Shown here: one piece after another, positions 12,156-22,418 of the stretch
Layout: each line of letters starts with the position of its first letter
Position numbering within the stretch: the stretch's first letter is position 1
Assembly: GCA_007280395.1 (NCBI GenBank)
Contig: QYQH01000007.1
Span: forward strand, 1 to 41,840
Direction of reading: 5' to 3'
Length of the DNA: 41,840 nucleotides
Origin: Actinomycetales bacterium
GTDB taxonomy: Bacteria > Actinomycetota > Actinomycetes > Nanopelagicales > Nanopelagicaceae
Position numbers and translations under genes: made by a program
Notes under the pieces: generated by a model
What the model saw: only the letters and a program-made list of their open reading frames with translations
What the model was told of the DNA's origin: nothing
Database searches by the model: none

Positions 12156-13236
12156 TTTGGCTATAAAAGGGGCAGTCAAAATCGTTGGTTGCGGGTTGAT
12201 TGGTACATCAATGGCGCTGCGCTTGAAGGAGTTAAGGATTCCCGTCTTTCTCTCGGATTCAAGCGAGAAAAACCTTCTGTTGGCTCAGGATTTGGTGGGT
12301 TCTAGCGTCGAAGTCAAGAACTCATTAGATCCAGAACTTATTATTGTTGCCACGCCCCCAAATGTGGTTCTTGAGGTTATCAAAGAGGAATTTTCAAGGA
12401 ATCCGAACTCTACATTTATAGATGTAAGCGGTATAAAGTCTAAACTTGTTAATCAAGTTGAAGGTATATCAGCGCTCTCTGAATACTTTGTTTCGGTTCA
12501 CCCCATGGCCGGCAGAGAAGTCTCTGGACCGGAGAGCGCAAGGGCTGACCTCTTCGAATCTCGAGCTTGGATAATTTCTCAGACCCACAATTCAAATCAG
12601 CGAACACTTGAATTTGCCGAGGAGTTGGGCGAATTGATGGGCGCGGCTATTTATAAGTTGGATCCTAAAACGCATGATTCTGTAATCGCTGCGATATCTC
12701 ACCTGCCGCAAATTCTTAGTTCGGCCCTAGGTGGTTCCTTGGAGAATGAGACCGCCTCACATTTGAATCTAGCTGGCCAAGGTCTGCGTGATGTGTCGCG
12801 CCTGGCAGATTCGGATCCAGATCTCTGGGTCGCTCTATTGGCTGGGAATGCGGAGGAGATTCTACCGAAACTCGCTCTAGTCATAAATCGACTTTCCAAG
12901 TTGAGTCGAGCTCTTGAGTTGGGGGAGAACCAAGCCATTAGAACTTTTCTATCGGAAGGCAGGGAGGGGCGTAACCGAATACCCGGCAAGCATGGATTAG
13001 CGAAACGAGACTACACATTTGTTCCAATTGTTATAGATGATAAACCTGGAGGACTGGCACGAATTTTCAATGAGTGCGCAGCTATTGATGTAAACGTTGA
13101 AGATTTAACAATGGAACATAGTCCTGGTCAAGCTGTAGGACTAATCACGTTGGCACTTTCAGAGAGTGATGCCATTAAGTTGCAAAAACACTTAGTTTCA
13201 AAGGGTTGGTTGGCTCACGCACCTAGAAAGCACTAG
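12130..13236 (+). CDS. tyrA: Prephenate dehydrogenase with C-terminal ACT domain
   Basis: GCGLIGTSMALRL, VHPMAGREVSGPESA, ACT-like C-terminus IVIDDKPGGLARIFNECAAIDVNVEDLTMEHSPGQAVG. Confidence 0.92.
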   Translation: MQTSRTANSLAIKGAVKIVGCGLIGTSMALRLKELRIPVFLSDSSEKNLLLAQDLVGSSVEVKNSLDPELIIVATPPNVVLEVIKEEFSRNPNSTFIDVSGIKSKLVNQVEGISALSEYFVSVHPMAGREVSGPESARADLFESRAWIISQTHNSNQRTLEFAEELGELMGAAIYKLDPKTHDSVIAAISHLPQILSSALGGSLENETASHLNLAGQGLRDVSRLADSDPDLWVALLAGNAEEILPKLALVINRLSKLSRALELGENQAIRTFLSEGREGRNRIPGKHGLAKRDYTFVPIVIDDKPGGLARIFNECAAIDVNVEDLTMEHSPGQAVGLITLALSESDAIKLQKHLVSKGWLAHAPRKH

Positions 13237-13300
13237 TAAGCACTAGTAAGCACTAGAAAGCACTAGTAAGCACTAGAAAGCACTAGAAAGCGCTAGTAAT
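13228..13300 (+). repeat. Short tandem repeat, 10-bp unit CACTAG[T/A]AAG, about 7 copies
   Basis: cactagtaag cactagtaag cactagaaag cactagtaag cactagaaag cactagaaag cgctagtaat at 13231-13300; the first copy contains the tyrA stop codon. Confidence 0.97.
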
Positions 13301-13320
13301 TAAGGCAGTAAGGTTCACCT

Positions 13321-15285
13321 ATGGCCGGAATAGTTGTAGCAATTGACGGTCCAAGTGGATCGGGTAAATCAAGTACTGCTAAATCAGTAGCAATCCGTGC
13401 AAATTGGAATTACTTGGATACTGGTGCGCTATATCGAGCCGCAACTTGGATTGCGCTAAAGGAGAACGTCTCTGAAGGCTGGGAGATTATTTCCGCGATA
13501 AAGAACCAACCGATTCGGGTCTCATCAAACCCGAAGGATCCTAAAATATTTTGTGGTGACGTCGATGTTACGGATGAGATTCGTGGCGCGCGAATCACTG
13601 ACAGCGTCAGTCAAATCAGCCAAATCCAAGAACTGAGAGCATTCTTAGTTGATATGCAGCAAACGATAATTAATAATTGTGAAACCGGAATCGTTGTCGA
13701 GGGCAGAGATATTGGCACGGTAGTCGTTCCGGATGCTGACCTAAAGGTGTTTCTATACGCGGATCTGCAAGCTCGAACAATGCGTCGTGAAGCTGAAGAG
13801 ATAGGCGTCGATAAACCTATTGACGTTGCAGCGTCTTTGAGTAACCGAGATCTTATTGATTCAACAAGGAAGATTTCACCGCTTCGACCAGCGGAAGATG
13901 CCCTAGAGCTGGATTCCACTGAACTGGATTTGAAAGAAGTTGTAGAAGTTATTTGGGAGTGGTTGACCCGTAAAAATCTTTTGGGTCTACCAAAAGTTGC
14001 AGTCATAGGCAGACCAAATGTCGGCAAATCCACGCTGGTTAATCGCATTATTGGACGCCGTGAAGCAATCGTTGAAGATACTCCTGGCGTAACCCGCGAT
14101 CGTGTTAAGTATGAAGCCGAATGGAATGGTCGTAGATTTATTTTGATAGATACAGGTGGCTGGGAAGTTGCACCCGAAGGTATTTCCGAGAAAATAACTG
14201 CTGGTTCAGAAGCGGCGATTGCAGAATCGGATATTGTACTTTTCGTAATCGATTCACAAGTAGGCGCGCTAGATGAAGATGAATCACTCGTAAGTTTGCT
14301 TCGCAAATCTAAGAAGAAAGTTATTGTGGCGGCAAATAAAGTGGATGGACCAACTGAAGAGGCAGATGCTCATGCGCTCTGGAATTTAGGTTTTGGTGAG
14401 CCACGATTTGTTTCTGCACTACACGGACGTGGCAGTGGTGATTTATTAGATTATCTTGTTAAAGAGTTGCCAGAGATTGGCTCCGAGAAAGCAGATGATG
14501 GTTTTCGCAGAATCGCTCTAGTCGGCCGTCCCAACGTTGGAAAATCTAGTTTGTTGAATATTCTTGCTGGTGAATCGCGGGTAATCGTTGACGATGTGGC
14601 TGGTACGACTCGAGATCCGGTAGATGAGCTTATTGAAATTGGCGGATCTACTTGGCGTTTTATCGACACAGCTGGAATTCGCAAACGTGCACGCCAAGAT
14701 AGTGGAACTGATTATTACGCCTCGCTTCGAACTGCCACAGCGTTGGAGCGAGCCGAAGTAGCAGTAGTTGTACTTGATGCCTCGGTTCCCTTAACTGAAC
14801 AAGATTTACGAATTGTTAGCATGGTGGAAGAAGCTGGTCGTGGCCTGGTAATTGTTATGAATAAATGGGATTTGGTTGACGAAGAACGACAGCTCCAATT
14901 GGATAAGGAGTTAGAGCGAAATCTCGAACGTTTCCCTTGGGCACAACGAGTTAACGTTTCAGCGAAAACGGGTTGGCATCGTGATCGTCTGGCACCTGCT
15001 CTTAGAACCGCAATTTCTAGTTGGGAGAAGCGGGTTCCAACCAGCAAGTTGAACTCATTCCTTGGGGCTCTAATTGCGGCGACTCCGCCCCCGGTGCGCA
15101 GTGGCAAGCAACCAAAGATTCGGTTCGCAACTCAGGCAGCTATTTGCCCGCCAAAATTTGTAGTTTTCGCGAGTGAGTTTGTTGAAACTGCCTATCGGCG
15201 CTTTATCGAACGTAGGCTGCGTGAGGAATTTGGTTTCCCAGGAACGCCAGTAGAAGTTGTCGTCAAGGTCAAAGAGCGGGACTAA
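13321..15285 (+). CDS. cmk-der: Bifunctional cytidylate kinase / GTPase Der (EngA)
   Basis: Single 654-aa ORF: N-terminal CMP kinase ([25 protein letters not shown]), then two GTPase domains ([18 protein letters not shown]...[26 protein letters not shown]...NKWDLVD) and KH-like C-terminus. Confidence 0.96.
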   Translation: MAGIVVAIDGPSGSGKSSTAKSVAIRANWNYLDTGALYRAATWIALKENVSEGWEIISAIKNQPIRVSSNPKDPKIFCGDVDVTDEIRGARITDSVSQISQIQELRAFLVDMQQTIINNCETGIVVEGRDIGTVVVPDADLKVFLYADLQARTMRREAEEIGVDKPIDVAASLSNRDLIDSTRKISPLRPAEDALELDSTELDLKEVVEVIWEWLTRKNLLGLPKVAVIGRPNVGKSTLVNRIIGRREAIVEDTPGVTRDRVKYEAEWNGRRFILIDTGGWEVAPEGISEKITAGSEAAIAESDIVLFVIDSQVGALDEDESLVSLLRKSKKKVIVAANKVDGPTEEADAHALWNLGFGEPRFVSALHGRGSGDLLDYLVKELPEIGSEKADDGFRRIALVGRPNVGKSSLLNILAGESRVIVDDVAGTTRDPVDELIEIGGSTWRFIDTAGIRKRARQDSGTDYYASLRTATALERAEVAVVVLDASVPLTEQDLRIVSMVEEAGRGLVIVMNKWDLVDEERQLQLDKELERNLERFPWAQRVNVSAKTGWHRDRLAPALRTAISSWEKRVPTSKLNSFLGALIAATPPPVRSGKQPKIRFATQAAICPPKFVVFASEFVETAYRRFIERRLREEFGFPGTPVEVVVKVKERD

Positions 15286-15308
15286 TCTTGTTTGCACGAA
15301 ATGAAATC

Positions 15309-15842
15309 ATGACAATCCCGAATGCAATCACGGGAGTTCGGGCCTTAGGAATTCCGCTTTTTCTCTGGTGTTACCTCAGTCTTAACAACGTTGCTCTATC
15401 TTTAATAGTTCTAGTAGTCGGCGCGATTTCAGATTATTTTGATGGCAAAGTAGCGCGAGCGTTGCATCAAGAATCAAAACTTGGGGCGATGTTAGATCCA
15501 ACGATTGATAGGGCGTATATCGCTGCAACTGTTATCGCCTTGGTTATAAATGGGGTAGTTCCACTCTGGTTGTTGCTTATTCTAGTAGGTCGAGATATTT
15601 GGGTTGCACTGGCTCTTCTCATAAAGAGGCGCAACGGTAGTGGCGTGTTCGAGGTTACCTTTCTCGGCAAAGCAGCAACATTTAATCTGCTTTATGCCTT
15701 TCCATTCCTTCTGCTTGCGGGGGGCTCTGGGGCCGGCCAAATTTTTTCGATTATTGGTTGGACTTTCGCTATTTGGGGTGTCGGTCTATATTTGGTCACC
15801 GCGCTGCAGTACACATATATTGCGCTAAAGAATTCTAAATAA
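15309..15842 (+). CDS. CDP-alcohol phosphatidyltransferase family protein
   Basis: Motif variant SDYFDGKVARALHQESKLGAMLDPTIDR; multiple TM segments. Confidence 0.9.
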   Translation: MTIPNAITGVRALGIPLFLWCYLSLNNVALSLIVLVVGAISDYFDGKVARALHQESKLGAMLDPTIDRAYIAATVIALVINGVVPLWLLLILVGRDIWVALALLIKRRNGSGVFEVTFLGKAATFNLLYAFPFLLLAGGSGAGQIFSIIGWTFAIWGVGLYLVTALQYTYIALKNSK

Positions 15843-15880
15843 CTTAATGCACGGCTTAGGTTTTAACGTTAGGGGAGATG

Positions 15881-16261
15881 ATGTCGTCAGTTCCGGATAA
15901 TTTGCAATACACAAGTGAGCACGAATGGGTTGCTGCGGGTGTAAATACAAATACCTACCGAATTGGGATCACAGATTTCGCACAAGGTGCGCTTGGTGAC
16001 ATTGTCTATATCCAACTTCCAAAATTGGATAGTGCGGTAACTGCTGGAGCTGTGTGCGGAGAGATCGAGTCGACTAAGAGCGTTTCAGAAATCTATTCAC
16101 CGCTAACGGGAAAGATTGTGGCGGTTAACGGGGAGTTAGATTCCGCGCCCGAATCCATCAACGCAGATCCATATGGAGAAGGTTGGATTGCAGAAATAGA
16201 GATTGAAGGATCGGCTCCAACATTGATGACTCCTGAGCAATATAGGGGAATTACCGCTTGA
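15881..16261 (+). CDS. gcvH: Glycine cleavage system H protein
   Basis: YTSEHEWV, ITDFAQGALGDIVYIQLP, lipoyl motif CGEIESTKSVSEIYSPLTG. Confidence 0.96.
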   Translation: MSSVPDNLQYTSEHEWVAAGVNTNTYRIGITDFAQGALGDIVYIQLPKLDSAVTAGAVCGEIESTKSVSEIYSPLTGKIVAVNGELDSAPESINADPYGEGWIAEIEIEGSAPTLMTPEQYRGITA

Positions 16262-16341
16262 CCCCTTCGCTTTGAATGAATAGTGTCAGCCTATAGTTGA
16301 ACCTAACGGTTTGAACTGTATAGATTATTGGGGGTCTAAGA

Positions 16342-16857
16342 GTGGTTACAACACCATCAGATATCCCAGAAATTCCGGGTGCTATATCGAATTCGAAAGA
16401 TATTGATCTCACAAGCACTCTTCATATCTCGTCTTTGCGGTCAGTGTCAGATTCGCCATCCGACAATTCTCTTCTTGATGCACTGAGCTCAGAGGAGTTC
16501 AATATTTTGAAGGATCTAACCAGAGATTGCGCAATGTTTATTTCTCTAGCCGGGCCCGGAAAAGGTGCGAGGTTTCTACTGAACAGTGATTGCGTAACGA
16601 TTGGTAGAGAATCGTCGAGTGAAATTTTTCTAGATGATGTAACAGTTTCTAGAAAACATTGCCAAGTTCTTCGAACACGGAGTGGATCATCTACAACCTT
16701 CGAGATTGAAGATTTGAAGAGTTTGAATGGCACGTATGTAAATGCAATCTCCAAGGTTAAAACTTCCCTTAACCACGGTGATGAAGTCCAAGTAGGCAAG
16801 TATCGATTAACTTTCTTCAGCCCGGTATCGGGTCAGAGAACTAACGAAATTCAATAA
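16342..16857 (+). CDS. garA: FHA-domain protein, GarA/OdhI-like
   Basis: VTIGRESSSEIFLDDVTVSRKHCQV...SLNGTYVNAISK...GDEVQVGKYRLTFF; located between gcvH and merR as in mycobacteria. Confidence 0.9.
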   Translation: MVTTPSDIPEIPGAISNSKDIDLTSTLHISSLRSVSDSPSDNSLLDALSSEEFNILKDLTRDCAMFISLAGPGKGARFLLNSDCVTIGRESSSEIFLDDVTVSRKHCQVLRTRSGSSTTFEIEDLKSLNGTYVNAISKVKTSLNHGDEVQVGKYRLTFFSPVSGQRTNEIQ

Positions 16858-16866
16858 GGGGAGTAC

Positions 16867-17580
16867 ATGAGCGTTCCAGCGCGTGCCTATTTAAGCATCG
16901 GTGAAGTTTTAAGCAAGCTTCGTGGTGAATTTTCGGATATTACGATATCTAAAATTCGCTTCCTTGAATCTGAAGGGCTAATTGACCCGCAGCGGACGCC
17001 TTCTGGTTATCGCAAATTTACAAGTGTTGATCTTGAGAGATTGCGTTATGTTTTAGCCGCCCAACGCGATCAGTATCTACCGCTGCGAGTTATCAAAGAG
17101 AATTTGGATGCTTTAGATCGTGGGCTTACCCCATCAGAAAAACCGGGATCTCCGGCAGCACCTCGCCTGGCGACAATCGATGGCGAATTTGCGCCATCAA
17201 ACTTTGTTCATGACAGTCAACTGCGGTTATCGCGGGAAGAGCTTTTACAATCTTCAGGATTGCTTGAAGCGCAATTGACGCAGATTGAATCATTCGGTCT
17301 GGTGGAAATGAAGGGTCGCTACTTTGATGCGGATGCACTTGCGGTTTCGAGAGCTGTTGCTGAATTAGCGTCATTTGGAATTGAAGCCCGCCATCTTCGT
17401 AGTTTCAAAACTGCCGCAGATCGCGAGGTTGGTTTAGTTGAGCAAGTGATTACGCCATTGCTCCGCCAGAAGGGTTCAGATGCCCAGGCCCGAGCAGAAG
17501 AAGTTCAACGCGAACTGGCCTCTCTTTCGATACGTTTGCATGCTGCATTGGTTGCATCCGGATTACATCGAACCAAATAG
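16867..17580 (+). CDS. MerR family transcriptional regulator (FtsR/Rv1828-like)
   Basis: YLSIGEVLSKLRGEFSDITISKIRFLESEGLIDPQRTPSGYRKFTSVDLERLRYVL. Confidence 0.9.
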   Translation: MSVPARAYLSIGEVLSKLRGEFSDITISKIRFLESEGLIDPQRTPSGYRKFTSVDLERLRYVLAAQRDQYLPLRVIKENLDALDRGLTPSEKPGSPAAPRLATIDGEFAPSNFVHDSQLRLSREELLQSSGLLEAQLTQIESFGLVEMKGRYFDADALAVSRAVAELASFGIEARHLRSFKTAADREVGLVEQVITPLLRQKGSDAQARAEEVQRELASLSIRLHAALVASGLHRTK

Positions 17581-17592
17581 TCTCGCTCGTTT

Positions 17593-18063
17593 ATGAAATA
17601 TCATCTGGTCGAAGTTGTCGGTGTCCGAGTTGAGATGCCATCTAATCAACCGATAGTTCTACTCAAAGAAGTTGACGGCGCCCGATATCTACCAATTTGG
17701 GTAGGCGCAACGGAAGCCACCGCGATTGCTTTCGCTCAGCAAGGTTTAGTACCACCACGACCTTTAACTCATGATCTGATGAAAACAATTATCGAAAATC
17801 TAAGTTCGCGAGTTGACTCGGTTCAGCTCACCGAATTGCTCGATGGCGTCTTCTATTCGAAGATCATCTTCGATGCCGGGATTGAAGTTTCGGCTAGACC
17901 TAGTGATGCTATTGCTCTGGCTCTTCGGAGCGGGGCCTCAATTCTGGCCTCAGAGAAGCTCTTTGAAGATGCTGGGATCGAAATTCCGGACCAATCAGAT
18001 GATGAGGTTGAGGCCTTTCGGGAGTTCCTGGACCAGATAAACCCGGAGGACTTCTTAGCCTAA
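17593..18063 (+). CDS. Bifunctional nuclease family protein (Rv1829-like)
   Basis: VVGVRVEMPSNQPIVLLKEVDGARYLPIWVGATEATAIA...SARPSDAIALALRSGA. Confidence 0.92.
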   Translation: MKYHLVEVVGVRVEMPSNQPIVLLKEVDGARYLPIWVGATEATAIAFAQQGLVPPRPLTHDLMKTIIENLSSRVDSVQLTELLDGVFYSKIIFDAGIEVSARPSDAIALALRSGASILASEKLFEDAGIEIPDQSDDEVEAFREFLDQINPEDFLA

Positions 18064-18175
18064 CCCTCAAGGAAAGATTCAAGGTTTAGCGTGTCGGTTA
18101 TTGCTCCGAGGCGGCTTGCGAACTAACCTTCTCTTAAAGCCGAAAAGGATATTCCCCCATAGAAGTGAGTTCGAA

Positions 18176-18709
18176 ATGTCTCTAGTGAGTGACCCTTCGG
18201 CACCTGAAATTGGTTACCGTGGCGCAACTGCATGTACTGCAGCCGGAATTACCTATCGCCAATTAGATTATTGGGCGAGAACAGGTTTAGTTGAACCAAG
18301 TGTTCAAGGTGCGAGCGGATCTGGTTCGCAGAGACTGTATGGCTTCCGAGATATTTTAGTTTTGAAAATTGTAAAGCGCTTATTGGATACCGGGGTCTCA
18401 CTTCAGAATATTCGTTCTGCCGTAGAACATTTGCGATCACGAGGAATTAGCGATTTAGAGCGGATGACACTTATGAGCGATGGGGCAACAATTTACGAAT
18501 GTGCCAGCGCGGATGAAATTGTTGACTTACTGCAAGGTGGTCAGGGGGTTTTCGGCATTGCAATTGGTAAAGTTTGGAGCGAGGTTGAGGGTTCTCTTGC
18601 AACTCTGCAGGGGGAGAACGCTACAACTGGAGCGAGCGTAATCGGGGGTTCTGGTTTAGAATCAGCCACTGACGAACTTTCAAATCGAAGAAATCTTAAG
18701 CTGGCCTAA
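18176..18709 (+). CDS. MerR family transcriptional regulator (Rv1830-like)
   Basis: GYRGATACTAAGITYRQLDYWARTGLVEPSVQGASGSGSQRLYGFRDILVLKIVKRLLDTG; ATG 18176 preferred over the track start. Confidence 0.9.
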   Translation: MSLVSDPSAPEIGYRGATACTAAGITYRQLDYWARTGLVEPSVQGASGSGSQRLYGFRDILVLKIVKRLLDTGVSLQNIRSAVEHLRSRGISDLERMTLMSDGATIYECASADEIVDLLQGGQGVFGIAIGKVWSEVEGSLATLQGENATTGASVIGGSGLESATDELSNRRNLKLA

Positions 18710-18778
18710 TTTTTTCCTTCCCCAAGGAATTGAAGCTGGAGTTGAAGCTTAGGTTTCACTAATTCTAGGGGGAGTGCA

Positions 18779-21646
18779 TTGATGAGTTCGGTCCGTTCAA
18801 ACTTTTCAGATCGCCATATCGGACCAGATGCAAAACAAGTCCAATTTATGTTGGATGAACTATCTGAGAAGGAATTGGAAGGATTTATTTCAAAGGTGGT
18901 TCCGGCAAATATTGCTTTGACCCAGAAAATCTCTAGCGTTCTTCCAGAAGCAATATCCGAAGTTGATGCGCTAGCAGAATTGCGCGAGTTAGCCTCAGAA
19001 AATAGAGTTGTTAAATCATTAATTGGACTGGGTTATTACGGAACAATTACGCCACCAGTAATTTTGCGAAATGTTTTAGAGAACGCTGCCTGGTACACCG
19101 CTTATACGCCTTATCAGCCGGAGATTAGTCAGGGAAGATTAGAAGCAATATTCGCGTTTCAAACAGTTATTACAGATCTAACTGGATTAGATGTTGCGAA
19201 TGCTTCAATGCTTGATGAAGCAACCGCTGCTGCGGAATCTATGACTCTTGCAAGACGAGTATGGCAGGGGAGTGATGATTCGATTTTTCTTGTCGATAAA
19301 GGTTTACACACTCAAATTAAGGCGGTTATTGCCACTCGAGCGGCACCACTTGGTATAGAGATTGTAGAAATTTCACCGAATAAAACGGAGATAAACGCCA
19401 TTGCGAAGCCGATTTTTGGAGCCATTTTCGCCCAAGTTTCTAGCGATGGTGAAATTTTCGATCTAGTTGAGGCAATTAATTTGGTTCATTCGAAATCTGG
19501 TCTCGTAGTCATGGCTTGTGATCTATTAGCACTAACTATTTTTAAGTCAGCTAAAGAGGTCGGAGCCGATGTCGCTATTGGTTCTGCTCAACGCTTTGGT
19601 GTTCCAATGGGCTTCGGCGGACCACACGCGGGATTTATGGCGGTTCGAAACGGTTTAGAACGTTCGCTGCCGGGCAGATTAGTCGGGCAGAGTGTTGATT
19701 CACACGAAAACCCCGCACTCCGGTTAGCGTTGCAAACTCGCGAGCAACATATCAGGCGAGATAGAGCGACATCGAACATATGTACTGCGCAGGTTCTACT
19801 CGCCGTCATGTCGGCGTTCTACGCGATGTGGCACGGACCGCAGGGCTTATCTGAGATTGCAAAACAGATACGTGGCAAATCTTTTGCACTTAGAAAAGCT
19901 CTCAAGGATCAGGGCTTAGGGGTTTTGGATGGCGAAATATTCGACACATTTATTATTGAAGGTGTCGATGCTAATTCGATTGCACAGAGATTGTATGAAG
20001 TGGGTTTCAACGTCAGAATCAGAGGCGTAGATTCTTTAGGTATTACGATTGACGAAACAATATCCGAAGAAGATCTACGGACCATTTCTTCAGCCTTCGG
20101 GGCAAAGTATTCCAACGCGTCGGTTCCTATTGTTGGATCTGATTTTGCTCGGGCTGGAAAATTTCTAGAACACCCACTTTTCAATACCTATCACTCCGAA
20201 ACTTCGATGTTGCGTTACCTAAGAAGCCTTGCTGATCGAGACCTTGCTTTGGATCGAACAATGATTCCACTTGGTTCATGCACGATGAAACTAAATGCGA
20301 CTACCGAGATGATTCCAGTAACCTGGCGTGAATTTTCGGATCTACATCCATTCGCCCCAGCTGAACAGAGCGTCGGTATTAGAAAAGTAATCGATCAACT
20401 TTCTTCCTGGTTGATATCGATAACTGGTTACGATGCAGTTTCCCTCCAGCCAAATGCTGGTTCTCAAGGTGAATTCGCCGGGTTATTGGCCATTCGGAAT
20501 TACTTAGATTCCAAAGACGAGCACGCGCGAAATATTTGTTTGATTCCTTCTAGCGCCCACGGTACTAATGCAGCAAGTGCGGTCATGGCGGGAATGCAGG
20601 TCGTTGTTATCGCTTGTGACGAAGAGGGAAATGTAAGTGTTGATGATCTAAAGCTGAAGATATCTGAATATCACGGAACTTTGGCAGCGCTTATGGTTAC
20701 ATATCCATCAACGCACGGAGTATTCGAAGAAGCAATCTCTGAAATTTGTTCACTCATCCATGCTGCTGGGGGACAGGTATATGTCGATGGTGCGAATTTA
20801 AATGCACTCGTCGGATTGGCGAAGCCAGGGGAGTTCGGCGCAGATGTTTCGCACCTAAATTTGCATAAAACATTCTGTATTCCGCACGGTGGGGGCGGAC
20901 CAGGCGTTGGCCCCGTAATTGCCAAGGCTCATCTAGCGCCATTCTTACCAAATCATCCGATGGATAAAACAAGTGGGCCTGCAACTGGGCCTGGTCCAGT
21001 TAGTTCGGCGCCATTTGGTTCTGCCGGCATCTTGCCTATTTCGTGGAGTTACATTCGAATGATGGGGGGAGATGGATTAACCAAGGCGACGCAAATCGCA
21101 ATCTTGTCTGCGAATTATCTTGCTGCGAAGTTGGATCCACATTTCCCAGTTCTTTATCGCGGGAAAAATGGATATATCGCACACGAATGCATAATTGATT
21201 TGCGCGGCATAACTAAGGCAACGGGGGTAACCGTTGATGATGTGGCTAAACGTTTAATGGACCACGGCTTCCATGCACCTACAGTTAGCTTCCCGGTAGC
21301 TGGAACGATGATGATTGAGCCAACCGAGTCTGAAGATTTGCGCGAGATGGATAGATTTATCAATGCAATGGTTCTTATTCGCGCTGAAATTGCGGATATC
21401 GAAAAAGGGGAATTAACCGTAGAAGAATCTCCACTGCGATTTGCCCCGCATACCAGCGCCGATTTACTTCGTAATGGCTGGGATCGAAAATATTCTAGAG
21501 AAGTCGGTGCCTTCCCATCTGGTACAAATACTGAATTGGGAGCGATTGGAAAATATTGGCCAACTGTTGGGCGTATTGATGGGGTTTACGGGGACCGGAA
21601 CTTAGTTTGTTCATGTTTACCGATAAGCGAGCTCGCGATCAACTAG
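18779..21646 (+). CDS. gcvP: Glycine dehydrogenase (decarboxylating), P protein
   Basis: 955 aa; FSDRHIGPD, YTPYQPEISQGRLEAIFAFQT, PLB-site HLNLHKTFCIPHGGGGPGVGP. Confidence 0.98.
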   Translation: MMSSVRSNFSDRHIGPDAKQVQFMLDELSEKELEGFISKVVPANIALTQKISSVLPEAISEVDALAELRELASENRVVKSLIGLGYYGTITPPVILRNVLENAAWYTAYTPYQPEISQGRLEAIFAFQTVITDLTGLDVANASMLDEATAAAESMTLARRVWQGSDDSIFLVDKGLHTQIKAVIATRAAPLGIEIVEISPNKTEINAIAKPIFGAIFAQVSSDGEIFDLVEAINLVHSKSGLVVMACDLLALTIFKSAKEVGADVAIGSAQRFGVPMGFGGPHAGFMAVRNGLERSLPGRLVGQSVDSHENPALRLALQTREQHIRRDRATSNICTAQVLLAVMSAFYAMWHGPQGLSEIAKQIRGKSFALRKALKDQGLGVLDGEIFDTFIIEGVDANSIAQRLYEVGFNVRIRGVDSLGITIDETISEEDLRTISSAFGAKYSNASVPIVGSDFARAGKFLEHPLFNTYHSETSMLRYLRSLADRDLALDRTMIPLGSCTMKLNATTEMIPVTWREFSDLHPFAPAEQSVGIRKVIDQLSSWLISITGYDAVSLQPNAGSQGEFAGLLAIRNYLDSKDEHARNICLIPSSAHGTNAASAVMAGMQVVVIACDEEGNVSVDDLKLKISEYHGTLAALMVTYPSTHGVFEEAISEICSLIHAAGGQVYVDGANLNALVGLAKPGEFGADVSHLNLHKTFCIPHGGGGPGVGPVIAKAHLAPFLPNHPMDKTSGPATGPGPVSSAPFGSAGILPISWSYIRMMGGDGLTKATQIAILSANYLAAKLDPHFPVLYRGKNGYIAHECIIDLRGITKATGVTVDDVAKRLMDHGFHAPTVSFPVAGTMMIEPTESEDLREMDRFINAMVLIRAEIADIEKGELTVEESPLRFAPHTSADLLRNGWDRKYSREVGAFPSGTNTELGAIGKYWPTVGRIDGVYGDRNLVCSCLPISELAIN

Positions 21647-21680
21647 CGGACTGGAGCAGATATTTCTGACATAATGTAGA

Positions 21681-22418
21681 TTATCGGCGATATATTCCCT
21701 TGATCGCACGCGCAATACCGAGCTTAGTTACATACCCAAAGGCCTCAATGGCTATTCCAAAGCTCATCTTCGACTCTCCGGCTATCCGTTCGACAAATGT
21801 AATTGGTACTTGAATTGTTTTAGCACCTGCAAGATCTGCAGCCATTGCCATTTCAATTTGAAAACAATATCCAGTTGCATCCATATCTTTAAGTTTCAAT
21901 GAATTTAGAAGTTCCGCGCTGTAGATGCGAAATCCTCCAGTTAGATCATTTAGATTGATCCCAAGCGCTAATTTTGCGTAGCGAGTTCCGGTTTTAGAGA
22001 GCAATTGTCGAGACCTTGGCCAATTAACAACGCGGCCACCGGGCATCCAACGAACTCCTAAAATGAGCGTTTTACTTGACGTTATCGCCGCAAACATCGC
22101 GGGCAGATCTTCCACGCGATGAGAACCGTCCGCATCCATCGTAGCTATATGAGTGTATTGCGGATCCGCTAATACCTTAGAAAATCCCGCTCGATAAGCC
22201 GGGCCGATACCACTTTTACCTGGACGACGAATAATATCTACCCAAGGAATCGCTAAATTTTCGACTATATCCGCTGTTCGATCTGGTGAATTATCATCGA
22301 TTACAACCAGATCGTATTCATATTGCGAATTGCTTCGAAAATTAGTTAATTTACCAAGAAGCTCAACTATAGAAACAGCTTCATTATAAGTTGGAACCAG
22401 TATTGCTATTTTAGTCAT
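21681..22418 (-). CDS. ppm: Polyprenol monophosphomannose synthase (GT2 family)
   Basis: ILVPTYNEAVSIVELLGKL, LVVIDDNSPDRTADIV, TMDADGSHRVEDLP, LGVRWMPGGRVVNWPRSRQLLS. Confidence 0.93.
   Translation of the reverse strand: MTKIAILVPTYNEAVSIVELLGKLTNFRSNSQYEYDLVVIDDNSPDRTADIVENLAIPWVDIIRRPGKSGIGPAYRAGFSKVLADPQYTHIATMDADGSHRVEDLPAMFAAITSSKTLILGVRWMPGGRVVNWPRSRQLLSKTGTRYAKLALGINLNDLTGGFRIYSAELLNSLKLKDMDATGYCFQIEMAMAADLAGAKTIQVPITFVERIAGESKMSFGIAIEAFGYVTKLGIARAIKGIYRR

Noticed and set aside
13611-14306. 231-aa antisense ORF opposite cmk-der
   Set aside because: Ser/Thr-rich shadow frame with no recognisable domain; the + frame is clearly cmk-der.
17615-17623. TTGTCGGTG, matching the first half of the PafBC-dependent (RecA-NDp-type) promoter motif
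   Set aside because: Inside the start of the bifunctional-nuclease CDS and not followed by a TAnnnT element after 8 nt.
18710-18778. Possible glycine riboswitch ahead of gcvP
   Set aside because: The 69-nt gap is too short and lacks the conserved glycine-aptamer core as far as can be read.
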